The translations under genes were made by a program, and so were the position numbers. Positions 8,028 through 16,745 of a stretch of DNA of 64,000 nucleotides are shown here, piece after piece. Each line of letters opens with the position of its first letter. Positions within the stretch are counted from its first letter, which is position 1. The DNA lies in assembly GCF_000344805.1 (NCBI RefSeq), contig NC_020453.1:2914001-2978000 (forward strand), given 5' to 3'. Under the pieces are notes generated by a model, which made no database searches, was not told where the DNA came from, and saw only the letters and a program-made list of their open reading frames with translations. This DNA is from Bradyrhizobium oligotrophicum S58. Lineage in GTDB: Bacteria; Pseudomonadota; Alphaproteobacteria; Rhizobiales; Xanthobacteraceae.

Positions 8028-8052
8028 GGAACCAAATTCCGTAGCCAAGGTT
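8028..8052 (+). promoter_or_regulatory. EcfG-like general stress promoter (GGAAC-N17-GTT)
   Basis: GGAAC at 8028-8032 and GTT at 8050-8052 with a 17-base spacer match the alphaproteobacterial EcfG sigma-factor promoter, 25 bases before the DUF3606 start. An element with the same spacing precedes the ferritin-like gene at 40384. Confidence 0.5.
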
Positions 8053-8076
8053 AGCTGGCATGCAGGAGGGATCCCA

Positions 8077-8352
8077 ATGCGCCGTGCCAAAATCCAGCCG
8101 ACCCGCAACAAGCTCGACATGACCGACCAGGCCCAGGTCCGCGTCGTGACCAAGCGGTTGAAGATGTCACCCGCCGAATTGGCCGAAATGGTCGGACGCA
8201 TCGGCAATTCCATCACGGCGATCAACAAGGAAGTCGCACAGCAGCGCGCCGCGAAGCTGGCGGCGCCGGCCGGCGCCGTGATCGCGTCGGTGACCGTGAC
8301 CGAGACGAAGGCCGAAGTGATCATGCCTGACGACACACCGCCGGCCGGCTGA
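8077..8352 (+). CDS. DUF3606 domain protein
   Basis: 91 residues. The central segment VRVVTKRLKMSPAELAEMVGRIGNSITAI is typical of DUF3606, a short helical domain in which LGVS-EEL and VGNS--AV recur. The family function is unknown, but members are often in the general stress regulon of alphaproteobacteria. An AGGAGGGA ribosome site lies 7-8 bases before the ATG. The C-terminal ~30 residues are a variable Ala/Val-rich extension. A candidate EcfG promoter lies directly upstream, agreeing with stress control. Confidence 0.75.
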   Translation: MRRAKIQPTRNKLDMTDQAQVRVVTKRLKMSPAELAEMVGRIGNSITAINKEVAQQRAAKLAAPAGAVIASVTVTETKAEVIMPDDTPPAG

Positions 8353-8413
8353 CGATCGAACATCTGACGGTACTACCCGACGCTTTGGGGCTTTTGGATA
8401 AACGGGGGCAGTT

Positions 8414-10648
8414 ATGGATCAAATCACCGACAGGGCGGATGCCCTGACGCAGGCGGCGTTCAATCTGCGCAAGGCCAAGATCAGCGAAGGTCGTCCGTTT
8501 CCGCTCGGCGCGACCTGGGACGGTCTCGGCGTCAACTTTGCGATCTTTTCTGCGCACGCGACCAAGGTCGAGCTATGCCTGTTCGACGAAACGGGCGAGA
8601 CCGAGCTCGAGCGCATCGAGCTTCCGGAATACACCGACGAGGTCTGGCACGGCTATCTGCCGACCGCTCGTCCCGGCACCGTCTATGGCTATCGCGTGCA
8701 CGGGCCCTACGAGCCCGACGTCGGTCACCGGTTCAATCCGAACAAGCTCGTCATCGATCCCTATGCCAAGCAGCTCGTCGGCAATTTGCGCTGGGGTCCG
8801 GAGCTGTTCGGCTATCAGCTCGATCACGCCGACAAGGACCTGTCATTCGACGACCGCGACAGTGCGCCCTTGATGCTGAAGTGCCGGGTCATCGATCCCG
8901 CCTTCACATGGGGCACCTCGCGCAAGCCGGAAATTCCGTGGGAGCGGACGATCTTTTACGAGATGCACGTCAAGGGATTCACCAAGCTGCATCCGCTGGT
9001 GCCCGAGGCCGACCGCGGCACCTTCGCCGGTCTGGCGCATCAGGACATTCCGGCCTATCTGCGCTCCCTCGGCATCACCTCCGCGGAGCTGTTGCCGATC
9101 CATGCCTTCATCGACGACAGCTACCTGGTCGAGAAGGGCCTGCGCAACTACTGGGGTTACAATTCGATCGGCTTCTTTGCGCCGGAGCCGCGCTATCTCA
9201 AGACGCCGTTAGCGACCGAATTCAAGACCATGGTCAACCAGTTCCATGCGAACGGCATCGAGGTCATCCTCGACGTGGTCTACAACCACACCGCCGAAGG
9301 CAACGAGCTCGGGCCGACCTTGTCGTTCAAGGGCATCGACAATTCCAGCTACTACCGGCTGATGCCGGACCAGAAGCGCTATTACATCAACGATACCGGC
9401 ACCGGCAACACGGTGAACCTGTCGCATCAGCGCGTGCTGCAGCTGGTAGCGGACTCGCTGCGCTACTGGGCGACCGAGATGCGGGTCGACGGCTTCCGCT
9501 TCGACCTCGCCACCATCCTGGCGCGCGAGCCCCATGGCTTCGACGAAGGCGGCAGCTTCCTCGACGCCTGCCGGCAGGATCCGGTGCTGTCGAGCGTCAA
9601 GCTGATCGCCGAGCCCTGGGACATCGGCCCGGGCGGCTACCAGGTCGGTCAGTTTCCGCCCGGCTGGGCGGAATGGAACGACAAGTTCCGCGACACCGTG
9701 CGCGCATTCTGGAAAGGCGATGGCGGCACGCTGGCCGATTTTGCCAAGCGCATCTCGGGCTCGGGCGACCTGTTCAACAAGCGCGGCCGTCGGCCGTGGG
9801 CGAGCGTGAACTTCATCACCGCACATGACGGCTTCAACCTCAACGATCTCGTCTCCTACAACGACAAGCACAACGAGGCGAATGGCGAGGACAATCGCGA
9901 CGGCCACAGCAACAATCATTCCTGGAATTGCGGCGTCGAGGGACCGACGGACGACCCGGAGATCATCGCATTGCGCGAACGGCAGAAGCGCAATCTGCTG
10001 GCAACGATGCTGCTGTCGCATGGCACGCCGATGGTGCTGGCCGGTGACGAGTTCGGACACTCGCAGGGCGGCAGCAACAACGCCTACGCCCAGGATAACG
10101 AGACCACCTGGCTCGACTGGATGGGGATCTCGCCGCAGGGCAGGGCATTGCGCGAGTTCACGCGCAAGCTGATCGCGATGCGCAAGGCGTTTCCGATCCT
10201 GTATCGCAGCCGCTTCCTGATCGGCTCGCACAATGAGGACCTCGGCGTCAAGGATGTGACGTGGCTCGATCCATCGGGCGAGGAGATGGCGACCGAGCAG
10301 TGGACCGACGACAACGCGCGCTGCTTCGGCATGCTGCTCGACGGCCGCGCCCAGGAGACAGGCGTCAAGCGCCGCGGCTCCGACGCGACGCTGCTGCTGA
10401 TCTACAATGCGCATTTCGACGTCGTGAACTTCACGCTGCCCTCGGTTCCGGAGGGGCACAATTGGCTCGCGCTGCTCGACACCAACCAGCCGGACGCCCA
10501 GCTCCAGTCGCTGCCGTTCGGCCATGTCTATGAAGTCACGGGCCGCTCGCTGCTGGCGCTCGGCCTGTCCTCGGAGCAGCAGCCGATGCGCAGCCTGCGC
10601 CACGGACTGGGCGCGCTGCTCGACATCGCGGAGGCGCCGCTGGGGTAG
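8414..10648 (+). CDS. glgX: Glycogen debranching enzyme GlgX (isoamylase type)
   Basis: 744 residues, within the usual range for GlgX/TreX. An N-terminal CBM48 sandwich ([25 protein letters not shown]) precedes a GH13 catalytic barrel. Region I is [11 protein letters not shown]; the nucleophile Asp364 is in GFRFDLA; the acid/base Glu400 is in LIAEPWDIG; the third carboxylate Asp472 is in [11 protein letters not shown]. It hydrolyses alpha-1,6 branches of glycogen left after phosphorylase action. All catalytic residues are intact. No other glg genes lie in the window, and the downstream gene is on the opposite strand, so it appears to be transcribed alone. Confidence 0.96.
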   Translation: [744 protein letters not shown]

Positions 10649-10668
10649 GATGCTCGGGGATTTTGGTG

Positions 10669-11586
10669 TCAAGCGCCGCGCGCGTATTTCGCAAGCCTCG
10701 CGTCGAGGACGCCGAGCATGGCCTCGCGCGCCGGATCGCGCGAGCCGCGCAGCCAGGATGCCGCCAGCGGCAGGCGACCGGCGGTGCTGCCGCGCGCCAG
10801 GCGCAGCGGCACGAAGCGGACGCCGGAGACCGCGAGGCGCGATGTCCAGCGCGGCACGATGGCAATGCCGAGCCGCGCCGCGACGAGATGGACGATGGTC
10901 TGCTTCTCGTCGGCAAACTGCGCCACCTCGGGCGACAGCCCGGCCTGCGCGAACAGCTTCATCGTGAGGTCGTGGCTGTGCGGCCGCGACCGGCGGTCCG
11001 GCACGATCAGCGGCTGGTCGGCGATGTCGGCGAGCGAGACGGACGCGCGCGAGGCGAGCTTGTGTCGCTGCGGCAGCGCCACCACGGCGCTCTCGCTGAG
11101 CAAAGCGCGAAACTCCAGCCGTGGGTCGGTGCGTTCGGGCGGCCTGACGAAGGCGAGGTCGAGCGCGCCGGACAGGATCTTCGGCAGCAGCCGGATCGTC
11201 TTCTCCTCAAGCAGATGCACCGCGATGTCGGGATGGGCCCCGCGAAAATCGTGCAGCAGTTGCGGCAGCAATCCTGCGGCGGCACTGTCGATGGCGCCGA
11301 CGCGCAGCCGTTGTGCCCTTGTGCCCCGGGCACGGCGTCGGAAGCCGGTTTCGACCGCCTCGACCCGCGCCAGGATGGCCCGGGCATCGCGCAGCAGGGT
11401 CGTGCCGTGCTCGGTCAGCGATACCGCGCGCGTGGTGCGGGCGAACAGCGGCGTCGCCAAATCTTCTTCCAACAGCTTGATCTGGCGCCCGAGCGCCGAA
11501 GGCAGCATCTGCAGCCGCTGCGCCGCCTTGCCGAAATGCAGCTCCTCGGCGGCGGCCACGAAGCAGCGGAGCTGGTGCAATTCCAT
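10669..11586 (-). CDS. LysR-family transcriptional regulator (probable tartrate regulator)
   Basis: 305 residues. The N-terminal winged helix-turn-helix is MELHQLRCFVAAAEELHFGKAAQRL followed by LGRQIKLLEEDL and LFARTTRAVSLTEHG. The rest is a periplasmic-binding-like effector domain. It is divergently transcribed from an MFS transporter and tartrate dehydrogenase, the classical arrangement in which the regulator controls itself and the neighbouring catabolic operon. A perfect T-N11-A inverted repeat lies in the shared intergenic region. The tartrate or related hydroxy-acid effector is inferred from neighbours. Confidence 0.92.
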   Translation of the reverse strand: MELHQLRCFVAAAEELHFGKAAQRLQMLPSALGRQIKLLEEDLATPLFARTTRAVSLTEHGTTLLRDARAILARVEAVETGFRRRARGTRAQRLRVGAIDSAAAGLLPQLLHDFRGAHPDIAVHLLEEKTIRLLPKILSGALDLAFVRPPERTDPRLEFRALLSESAVVALPQRHKLASRASVSLADIADQPLIVPDRRSRPHSHDLTMKLFAQAGLSPEVAQFADEKQTIVHLVAARLGIAIVPRWTSRLAVSGVRFVPLRLARGSTAGRLPLAASWLRGSRDPAREAMLGVLDARLAKYARGA

Positions 11587-11615
11587 GGCGAGGTCCTGAT
11601 GGAGCGATGGCCGAG

Positions 11616-11638
11616 ATTATATCATTTTTTTGTATAAT
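11616..11638. promoter_or_regulatory. LysR-type operator, ATTATA-N11-TATAAT
   Basis: Perfect inverted repeat ATTATA / TATAAT separated by 11 bases, the T-N11-A geometry bound by LysR-type regulators. It lies between the lysR gene (start at 11586) and the transporter (start at 11716). Each arm is also a consensus -10 hexamer for one strand, so binding would cover both divergent promoters. Confidence 0.65.
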
Positions 11639-11715
11639 GATGCGAGCATTGAAGCCGGCCCGGTCTGCCGCCTACGCTTGTCGGATCAACGACAAGACGG
11701 AACAGGGAGGTGGCG

Positions 11716-13014
11716 ATGGCCGGAGAGCTGGAGACCCGCGTGCTGCGCAAGATCACGTGGCGCATCGTCCCCTTCATCATGCTGCTCTACTTCGTGGCCT
11801 TCATCGACCGCGTCAATGTCGGTTTTGCCGCGCTCACCATGAACAAGGACATCGGCCTGTCCGCCTCGGCCTACGGCTTCGGCGCCGGCATCTTCTTCTG
11901 GGGCTATTTCCTGTTCGAGGTGCCGTCCAACCTAGCCCTCGACAGATTCGGCGCCCGGATCTGGATCGCCCGGGTGATGATCACCTGGGGCCTGGTATCG
12001 GGGGCGATGGCGTTCGTACAGGGCCCGACGAGCTTCTACGTGCTGCGCTTTCTGCTCGGCGCGGCGGAGGCCGGCTTCTTTCCCGGCATCATCCTCTATC
12101 TGTCCTATTGGTTCCCGGCGCGGCAGCGCGCCGCCGTCACCGCGCTATTCATGGCCGCCGCGCCGCTGTCGACCGTGCTCGGTTCTCCCGTATCCGGCGC
12201 GCTGCTGGAGATGGACGGCCTGCTCGGCTTCAAGGGCTGGCAATGGCTGTTCCTGATCGAGGCGCTGCCGGCGGTGCTGCTCGGCTTCGTCGTGCTCAGC
12301 TACATGACGGACCGCCCCGAGCAGGCGCGGTGGCTTGCGGATGAGGAGCGCGACTGGTTGGTGCGCACGATGAAGGAAGAGCTCGCGGGCAAGGCCGCCA
12401 CCGCAAGCCACAGCGTCTGGAAGGGCCTTGCCGACATCCGCGTCCTTGCGCTGGCGCTGGTCTATTTCGGCACCTCGGCCGGCCTCTATACGCTCGGCGT
12501 CTGGGCGCCGCAGATCATCAAGCAGTTCGGCCTGTCGTCGCTCGCCGTGGGCTTCCTCAACGCGGTGCCGCCCACGATTGCCGTCGTCGTCATGATCATG
12601 TGGGCGCGGCATTCGGACCGCACGGCCGAGCGCACCTGGCACGTCGTGCTGGCCTGCGTGGTCGCAGCGGTCGGCCTCTGGCTCGCGGGGCTGTCGACCA
12701 GCGTCGCCGCCGTGCTCGCGGCGCTCACCTTGGTCAATGTCGGCATCTCCTCGTCGAAGCCGCCGCTGTGGAGCATGCCGACCACGTTCCTGTCCGGCTC
12801 GGCTGCCGCAGCGGGCATTGCGACCATCAACTCGATCGGCAATCTCGGCGGCTTCGTCGGTCCCGCCATGATCGGCTGGATCAAGGACCAGACCGGCAGC
12901 TTCAACGGCGGTCTCTATTTCGTCGCCGGCCTGCTTGTAATCTCGGCGGTGCTGACCCTGTTGCTCTCTCGATCACAAACTGCCAAGGCCAAACAGCCGG
13001 CCACGCAATCCTGA
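11716..13014 (+). CDS. MFS transporter, anion:cation symporter family (probable tartrate carrier)
   Basis: 432 residues, 12 predicted membrane helices. The opening LRKITWRIVPFIMLLYFVAFIDRVNVGFAAL and the later FFWGYFLFEVPSNL are the signature of the ACS family (TtuB, phthalate and glucarate carriers), and RFLLGAAEAGFFPGI follows. GGGAGGTGG ends just before this ATG; a GTG six bases earlier would overlap that site, so it was rejected as start. It lies 22 bases upstream of tartrate dehydrogenase in what is surely one operon, so uptake of tartrate or a related dicarboxylate is likely. The substrate is inference from context. Confidence 0.9.
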   Translation: MAGELETRVLRKITWRIVPFIMLLYFVAFIDRVNVGFAALTMNKDIGLSASAYGFGAGIFFWGYFLFEVPSNLALDRFGARIWIARVMITWGLVSGAMAFVQGPTSFYVLRFLLGAAEAGFFPGIILYLSYWFPARQRAAVTALFMAAAPLSTVLGSPVSGALLEMDGLLGFKGWQWLFLIEALPAVLLGFVVLSYMTDRPEQARWLADEERDWLVRTMKEELAGKAATASHSVWKGLADIRVLALALVYFGTSAGLYTLGVWAPQIIKQFGLSSLAVGFLNAVPPTIAVVVMIMWARHSDRTAERTWHVVLACVVAAVGLWLAGLSTSVAAVLAALTLVNVGISSSKPPLWSMPTTFLSGSAAAAGIATINSIGNLGGFVGPAMIGWIKDQTGSFNGGLYFVAGLLVISAVLTLLLSRSQTAKAKQPATQS

Positions 13015-13036
13015 CCTCTGACACGGAGCTCCTTTC

Positions 13037-14110
13037 ATGCGTACCCATTCCATCGCCGCCATTCCCGCCGACGGCATCGGCCCCGAGGTCATCTCCGCTG
13101 GCGTCCGTGTGCTCGAGGCGCTGGCCAAGCGCTCGGGCGACATCAGCTTCAACGTCAAGACCTTCGACTGGGGCTCGGACTACTACAAGAAGCACGGCGT
13201 GATGATGCCGGCCGACGGCCTCGCCGAGCTGAAGACATTCGACGCCATCTATTTCGGCGCGGTTGGCGCACCCGACGTGCCTGATCACATCACGCTGTGG
13301 GGCCTGCGCCTGCCGATCTGCCAGGGGTTTGATCAGTACGCCAATGTGCGCCCGACCAAGATCCTGCCCGGCGTGGCCTCGCCGTTGCGCAATGTCGGCG
13401 TCGGCGATCTCGACTGGGTGATCGTGCGCGAGAACTCCGAAGGCGAATATGCCGGCATGGGTGGCCGCGCGCATCGGGGCCTGCCGGAAGAGGTCGGAAC
13501 GGAGGTTGCGGTCTTCACCCGCGTCGGCGTCACCCGCATCATGCGCTACGCGTTCAAGCTCGCGCAATCGCGGCCGCGCAAGTTCCTCACCGTCGTCACC
13601 AAGTCGAACGCGCAGCGCCATGGCATGGTGATGTGGGACGAGATCGCCGCGGAAGTCGCGCGCGAATTCCCCGATGTGACCTGGGACAAGATGCTGGTTG
13701 ATGCGATGACGGTGCGCATGACGTTGCAGCCGAAGAGCCTCGACACCATCGTCGCGACCAACCTGCACGCCGACATCCTGTCCGATCTCGCCGGTGCGCT
13801 CGCCGGCAGCCTCGGTGTCGCGCCGACCGGCAACATCGATCCGGAGCGGCGCTTTCCCTCGATGTTCGAGCCGATCCACGGCTCGGCGTTCGACATCACC
13901 GGCAAGGGCATCGCCAATCCGGTGGCGACGTTCTGGACCGGCGCGCAGATGCTGGAGCATCTCGGCGAAAAGGACGCTGCCGTCAGGCTCATGGCGGCGG
14001 TCGAGAAGGTCTGCGCGGCCGGCATCCTAACCCCCGATGTGGGCGGCAAGGCGACGACCAAGGAGGTGACCGACGCGGTCATCGACGCGATCCACGGCTC
14101 CAACGTTTGA
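13037..14110 (+). CDS. ttuC: Tartrate dehydrogenase/decarboxylase
   Basis: 357 residues of the beta-decarboxylating dehydrogenase family (isocitrate/isopropylmalate type). The N-terminus IPADGIGPEV, the FGAVGAPDVPDH region with HITLWGLRLPICQGFDQYANVRP, and the catalytic Tyr in RENSEGEYAGMGGR are the form seen in tartrate dehydrogenases rather than LeuB. Metal-binding aspartates lie in HADILSDLAGALAGSLG, and the NAD loop is in EPIHGSAFDITGKGIANP. It oxidises tartrate (and often malate) with NAD+, feeding glycerate or oxaloacetate/pyruvate into central metabolism. The family includes D-malate dehydrogenase DmlA, which cannot be told apart by eye. Confidence 0.88.
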   Translation: MRTHSIAAIPADGIGPEVISAGVRVLEALAKRSGDISFNVKTFDWGSDYYKKHGVMMPADGLAELKTFDAIYFGAVGAPDVPDHITLWGLRLPICQGFDQYANVRPTKILPGVASPLRNVGVGDLDWVIVRENSEGEYAGMGGRAHRGLPEEVGTEVAVFTRVGVTRIMRYAFKLAQSRPRKFLTVVTKSNAQRHGMVMWDEIAAEVAREFPDVTWDKMLVDAMTVRMTLQPKSLDTIVATNLHADILSDLAGALAGSLGVAPTGNIDPERRFPSMFEPIHGSAFDITGKGIANPVATFWTGAQMLEHLGEKDAAVRLMAAVEKVCAAGILTPDVGGKATTKEVTDAVIDAIHGSNV

Positions 14111-14265
14111 GGGGTGCCTTTCTCCCCTACAATCTTGGCGTGCTCCGTATCGCGCTTGCAATGAACGCTGCGGGGCGTATACAGCGCTTCCGCTGCGTCC
14201 GCGCATGCCAATCACATGCGTGTCATCAAGACGCGAGACACGGGCTTAAGGAGAAAGGACACATC

Positions 14266-15684
14266 ATGCGTCGTCACCGTCGAGCCAAGATCGTCGCGAC
14301 TGTCGGTCCCGCGAGCAATTCTCCCGAGATGCTGAAGGCGCTGTTCCTCGCCGGTGTCGACACCTTTCGTCTCAATTTCAGCCATGGCACGCAGGCCGAT
14401 CACGCCAAGGTGCACGCCGCGATCCGCGCGCTCGAGAAGGAAGTGCAGCGGCCGATCGGCATCCTGATGGATCTGCAGGGGCCCAAGATTCGCGTCGGCA
14501 CCTTGCGTGAGAAGAAGATCCAGGTCGATGCCGGCGATACCATCCGTTTCGTGCTGAATGGGACAGAGGGCGACAAGTCGGCGATCCCGTTGCCGCATCC
14601 CGAGATCTTTGCGGCGGTCGCGCCCGGTCACGATCTTCTGATCGATGACGGCCGCGTCCGTGTCCGCGTCACCGGCCTAGGCGACGACTGGATGGAGGCC
14701 AAGGTCATCGTCGCCGGCGCGATCTCCAATCACAAGGGCGTCAATCTGCCCGGCACGATTCTGGAGCTGTCGCCGCTGACGGCCAAGGACCGCTCTGATC
14801 TTGCCTTTGGGCTCAACCTCGGCGTCGACTGGGTGGCGCTGTCCTTCGTGCAGAAGCCGTCCGACGTGCTGGAGGCGAGGGGACTGATCAACGGCCGTGC
14901 CGGCATCATGTCCAAGATTGAGAAGCCGGCGGCGCTGGAGCGGATCGACGACATCATCCAGCTGTCGGACGCGATCATGGTCGCCCGCGGCGATCTCGGC
15001 GTCGAGATTCCGAATGAGGACGTGCCGGGCAAGCAGAAGGAGCTGGTGCGCGCCTGCCGGCTCGCGGTGAAGCCGGTGATCGTCGCGACGCAGATGCTGG
15101 ATTCGATGGTGGCGACGCCGACGCCGACGCGCGCCGAGGTCTCTGACGTGGCGACTGCGATCTATGATGGCGCTGACGCGGTGATGCTGTCTGCGGAATC
15201 GGCCAGCGGCCAATTTCCGCGCGAGGCGGTGGCGATGATGGACAGCATCATCAAGAGCACCGAGAGCCACAAGATGTATCGCTCGATCGTCGAGGCGACG
15301 CAGCCGGGCGAGGAGCAGACGGCGCCGCATGCGGTGGCGACCGCCGCGGCCGATCTCGCCTCGGCGATCCACGCCAGGGCGATCGTGGCCTATACGTCGA
15401 GCGGCACCTCGGCCTCGCGCGTTGCGCGCAAGCGGCCGAGCCTGCCGATCCTGGCGATCACGCCAAACGAGGACACCTCGCGGCGGATGTGCCTGCTGTG
15501 GGGCGCGCACAGCGTTCTGACCCAGGACATCAAGAGCTACGAGGAGATGGTCGAGCGTGCGACGTTCTTCGCAGTCCAGGAGGAGTTTGCGCAGAGTGGC
15601 GACCTGCTCGTCGTCGTCGCCGGCATCCCGTTCGCGCAGGCCGGCACCACCAACAATCTGCGCGTCGTGACCGTGCCCAGGTAG
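14266..15684 (+). CDS. pyk: Pyruvate kinase
   Basis: 472 residues, standard length. Start chosen at the ATG with AAGGAG about 12 bases upstream and MRRHRRAKIVATVGPAS as N-terminus, because longer in-frame extension lacks family similarity. Motifs include the K+/substrate loop RLNFSHG, GPKIRVG, the catalytic Lys in SKIEKP, the Mg-binding MVARGDLGVEIP, and GADAVMLSAESASG. The C-terminal allosteric domain is present (AIVAYTSSGTSASRVARKRP). It converts phosphoenolpyruvate and ADP to pyruvate and ATP. It stands ~155 bases after the tartrate gene and may have its own promoter. Confidence 0.96.
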   Translation: MRRHRRAKIVATVGPASNSPEMLKALFLAGVDTFRLNFSHGTQADHAKVHAAIRALEKEVQRPIGILMDLQGPKIRVGTLREKKIQVDAGDTIRFVLNGTEGDKSAIPLPHPEIFAAVAPGHDLLIDDGRVRVRVTGLGDDWMEAKVIVAGAISNHKGVNLPGTILELSPLTAKDRSDLAFGLNLGVDWVALSFVQKPSDVLEARGLINGRAGIMSKIEKPAALERIDDIIQLSDAIMVARGDLGVEIPNEDVPGKQKELVRACRLAVKPVIVATQMLDSMVATPTPTRAEVSDVATAIYDGADAVMLSAESASGQFPREAVAMMDSIIKSTESHKMYRSIVEATQPGEEQTAPHAVATAAADLASAIHARAIVAYTSSGTSASRVARKRPSLPILAITPNEDTSRRMCLLWGAHSVLTQDIKSYEEMVERATFFAVQEEFAQSGDLLVVVAGIPFAQAGTTNNLRVVTVPR

Positions 15685-15876
15685 GAGGCCGAGTTTCCCT
15701 GTTGGCGCCGCCGGCCTGTCGCCTGATTGTCGTACCCCGCTGGTATCGCGGAGCAGTGACGAGGGACATCGCGAGTCGTCGAACGAACGGTGTCCGGTAG
15801 CGGTCCGGCAGGATGGGTTCTGCCGGTGCGGCCGTTCGTCATCGCAGTGTCATCAGGGACTGTTAGGTGGGCGCGC

Positions 15877-16689
15877 ATGGGACTTGAGACTGCTGGTGAA
15901 GAAAGCCCGGCTCGGCGCTTTCGGACGTTGTTCATCTCCGACGTTCATCTCGGAGCCCGCGGCTCGCAGGCCAATCTCCTCGTCGATTTCCTGCGCCACC
16001 ATGATGCCGATACGATCTATCTGGTCGGCGACATCATCGACGGCTGGGCGCTCAAATCGAGCTGGCACTGGCCGCAGTCGCATAACGACCTGGTGCAGAA
16101 GATGCTGCGCAAGGCGCGCAAGGGCGCCAAGATCGTCTATGTCCCCGGCAATCACGACGAGTTCCTGCGCGGCTATTACGGCACGCATTTCGGCGGCATC
16201 GACGTCGTCGAGAACATCGTGCACACCGGCGCCGACGGCAAACGCTATCTGGTCATCCACGGCGACATCTTCGACCTGGTCGTGCAGAACGCGCGCTGGC
16301 TCGCCCATCTCGGCGACAAGGCCTATGATTTCGCGATCCAGATGAACCGTCTGGTCAACTTCTTCCGCCGCATGTTCGGCGTACCCTATTGGTCGCTGTC
16401 GCAATGGGCCAAACAGAAGGTCAAGAATGCCGTGAACTACATCGGTGCGTTCGAGACCGCGCTGGCCTCCGAGGCGCGCCGGCATGGCGCTGACGGTGTG
16501 ATCTGCGGCCACATCCATTGCGCCGTCATCCGCGACCAGGACGGCATCCGCTACATGAATTGCGGCGACTGGGTCGAGAGCTGCACGGCCCTGGTCGAGC
16601 ACGAGGACGGCCGTTTCGAGATCCTCACCTGGACCGATCCGCAGCGCGAGCCCGCGCCGGTTCCGCAGCTGGCGGCCCGCGCCGCCTGA
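15877..16689 (+). CDS. UDP-2,3-diacylglucosamine diphosphatase-like metallophosphoesterase
   Basis: 270 residues from the ATG preceded by TAGGTGG at 6-base spacing. The five metallophosphoesterase motifs are in order: SDVHLGAR, GDIIDGW, PGNHDE, IHGDIFD and CGHIHCA. The sequence LKSSWHWPQSHNDLVQKMLRKA is typical of the COG2908 group related to LpxH. LpxH cleaves UDP-2,3-diacylglucosamine in lipid A synthesis, but many alphaproteobacteria use LpxI for that step and this group may act on another nucleotide-sugar or phosphate ester. A C-terminal Pro/Ala tail is nonconserved. It is probably cytoplasmic or peripheral at the membrane. Confidence 0.85.
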   Translation: MGLETAGEESPARRFRTLFISDVHLGARGSQANLLVDFLRHHDADTIYLVGDIIDGWALKSSWHWPQSHNDLVQKMLRKARKGAKIVYVPGNHDEFLRGYYGTHFGGIDVVENIVHTGADGKRYLVIHGDIFDLVVQNARWLAHLGDKAYDFAIQMNRLVNFFRRMFGVPYWSLSQWAKQKVKNAVNYIGAFETALASEARRHGADGVICGHIHCAVIRDQDGIRYMNCGDWVESCTALVEHEDGRFEILTWTDPQREPAPVPQLAARAA

Positions 16690-16745
16690 GGCCGTTCAGA
16701 GCGGCTCCCTTGCCTCGCGGCGATCCCGCGCGGTAAAATAGGGGC

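Noticed and set aside
3654..8076. Prophage or insertion-sequence remnant in the repeat-rich island
   Set aside because: No integrase, transposase or phage structural sequence and no tRNA-derived attachment site could be found on either strand.
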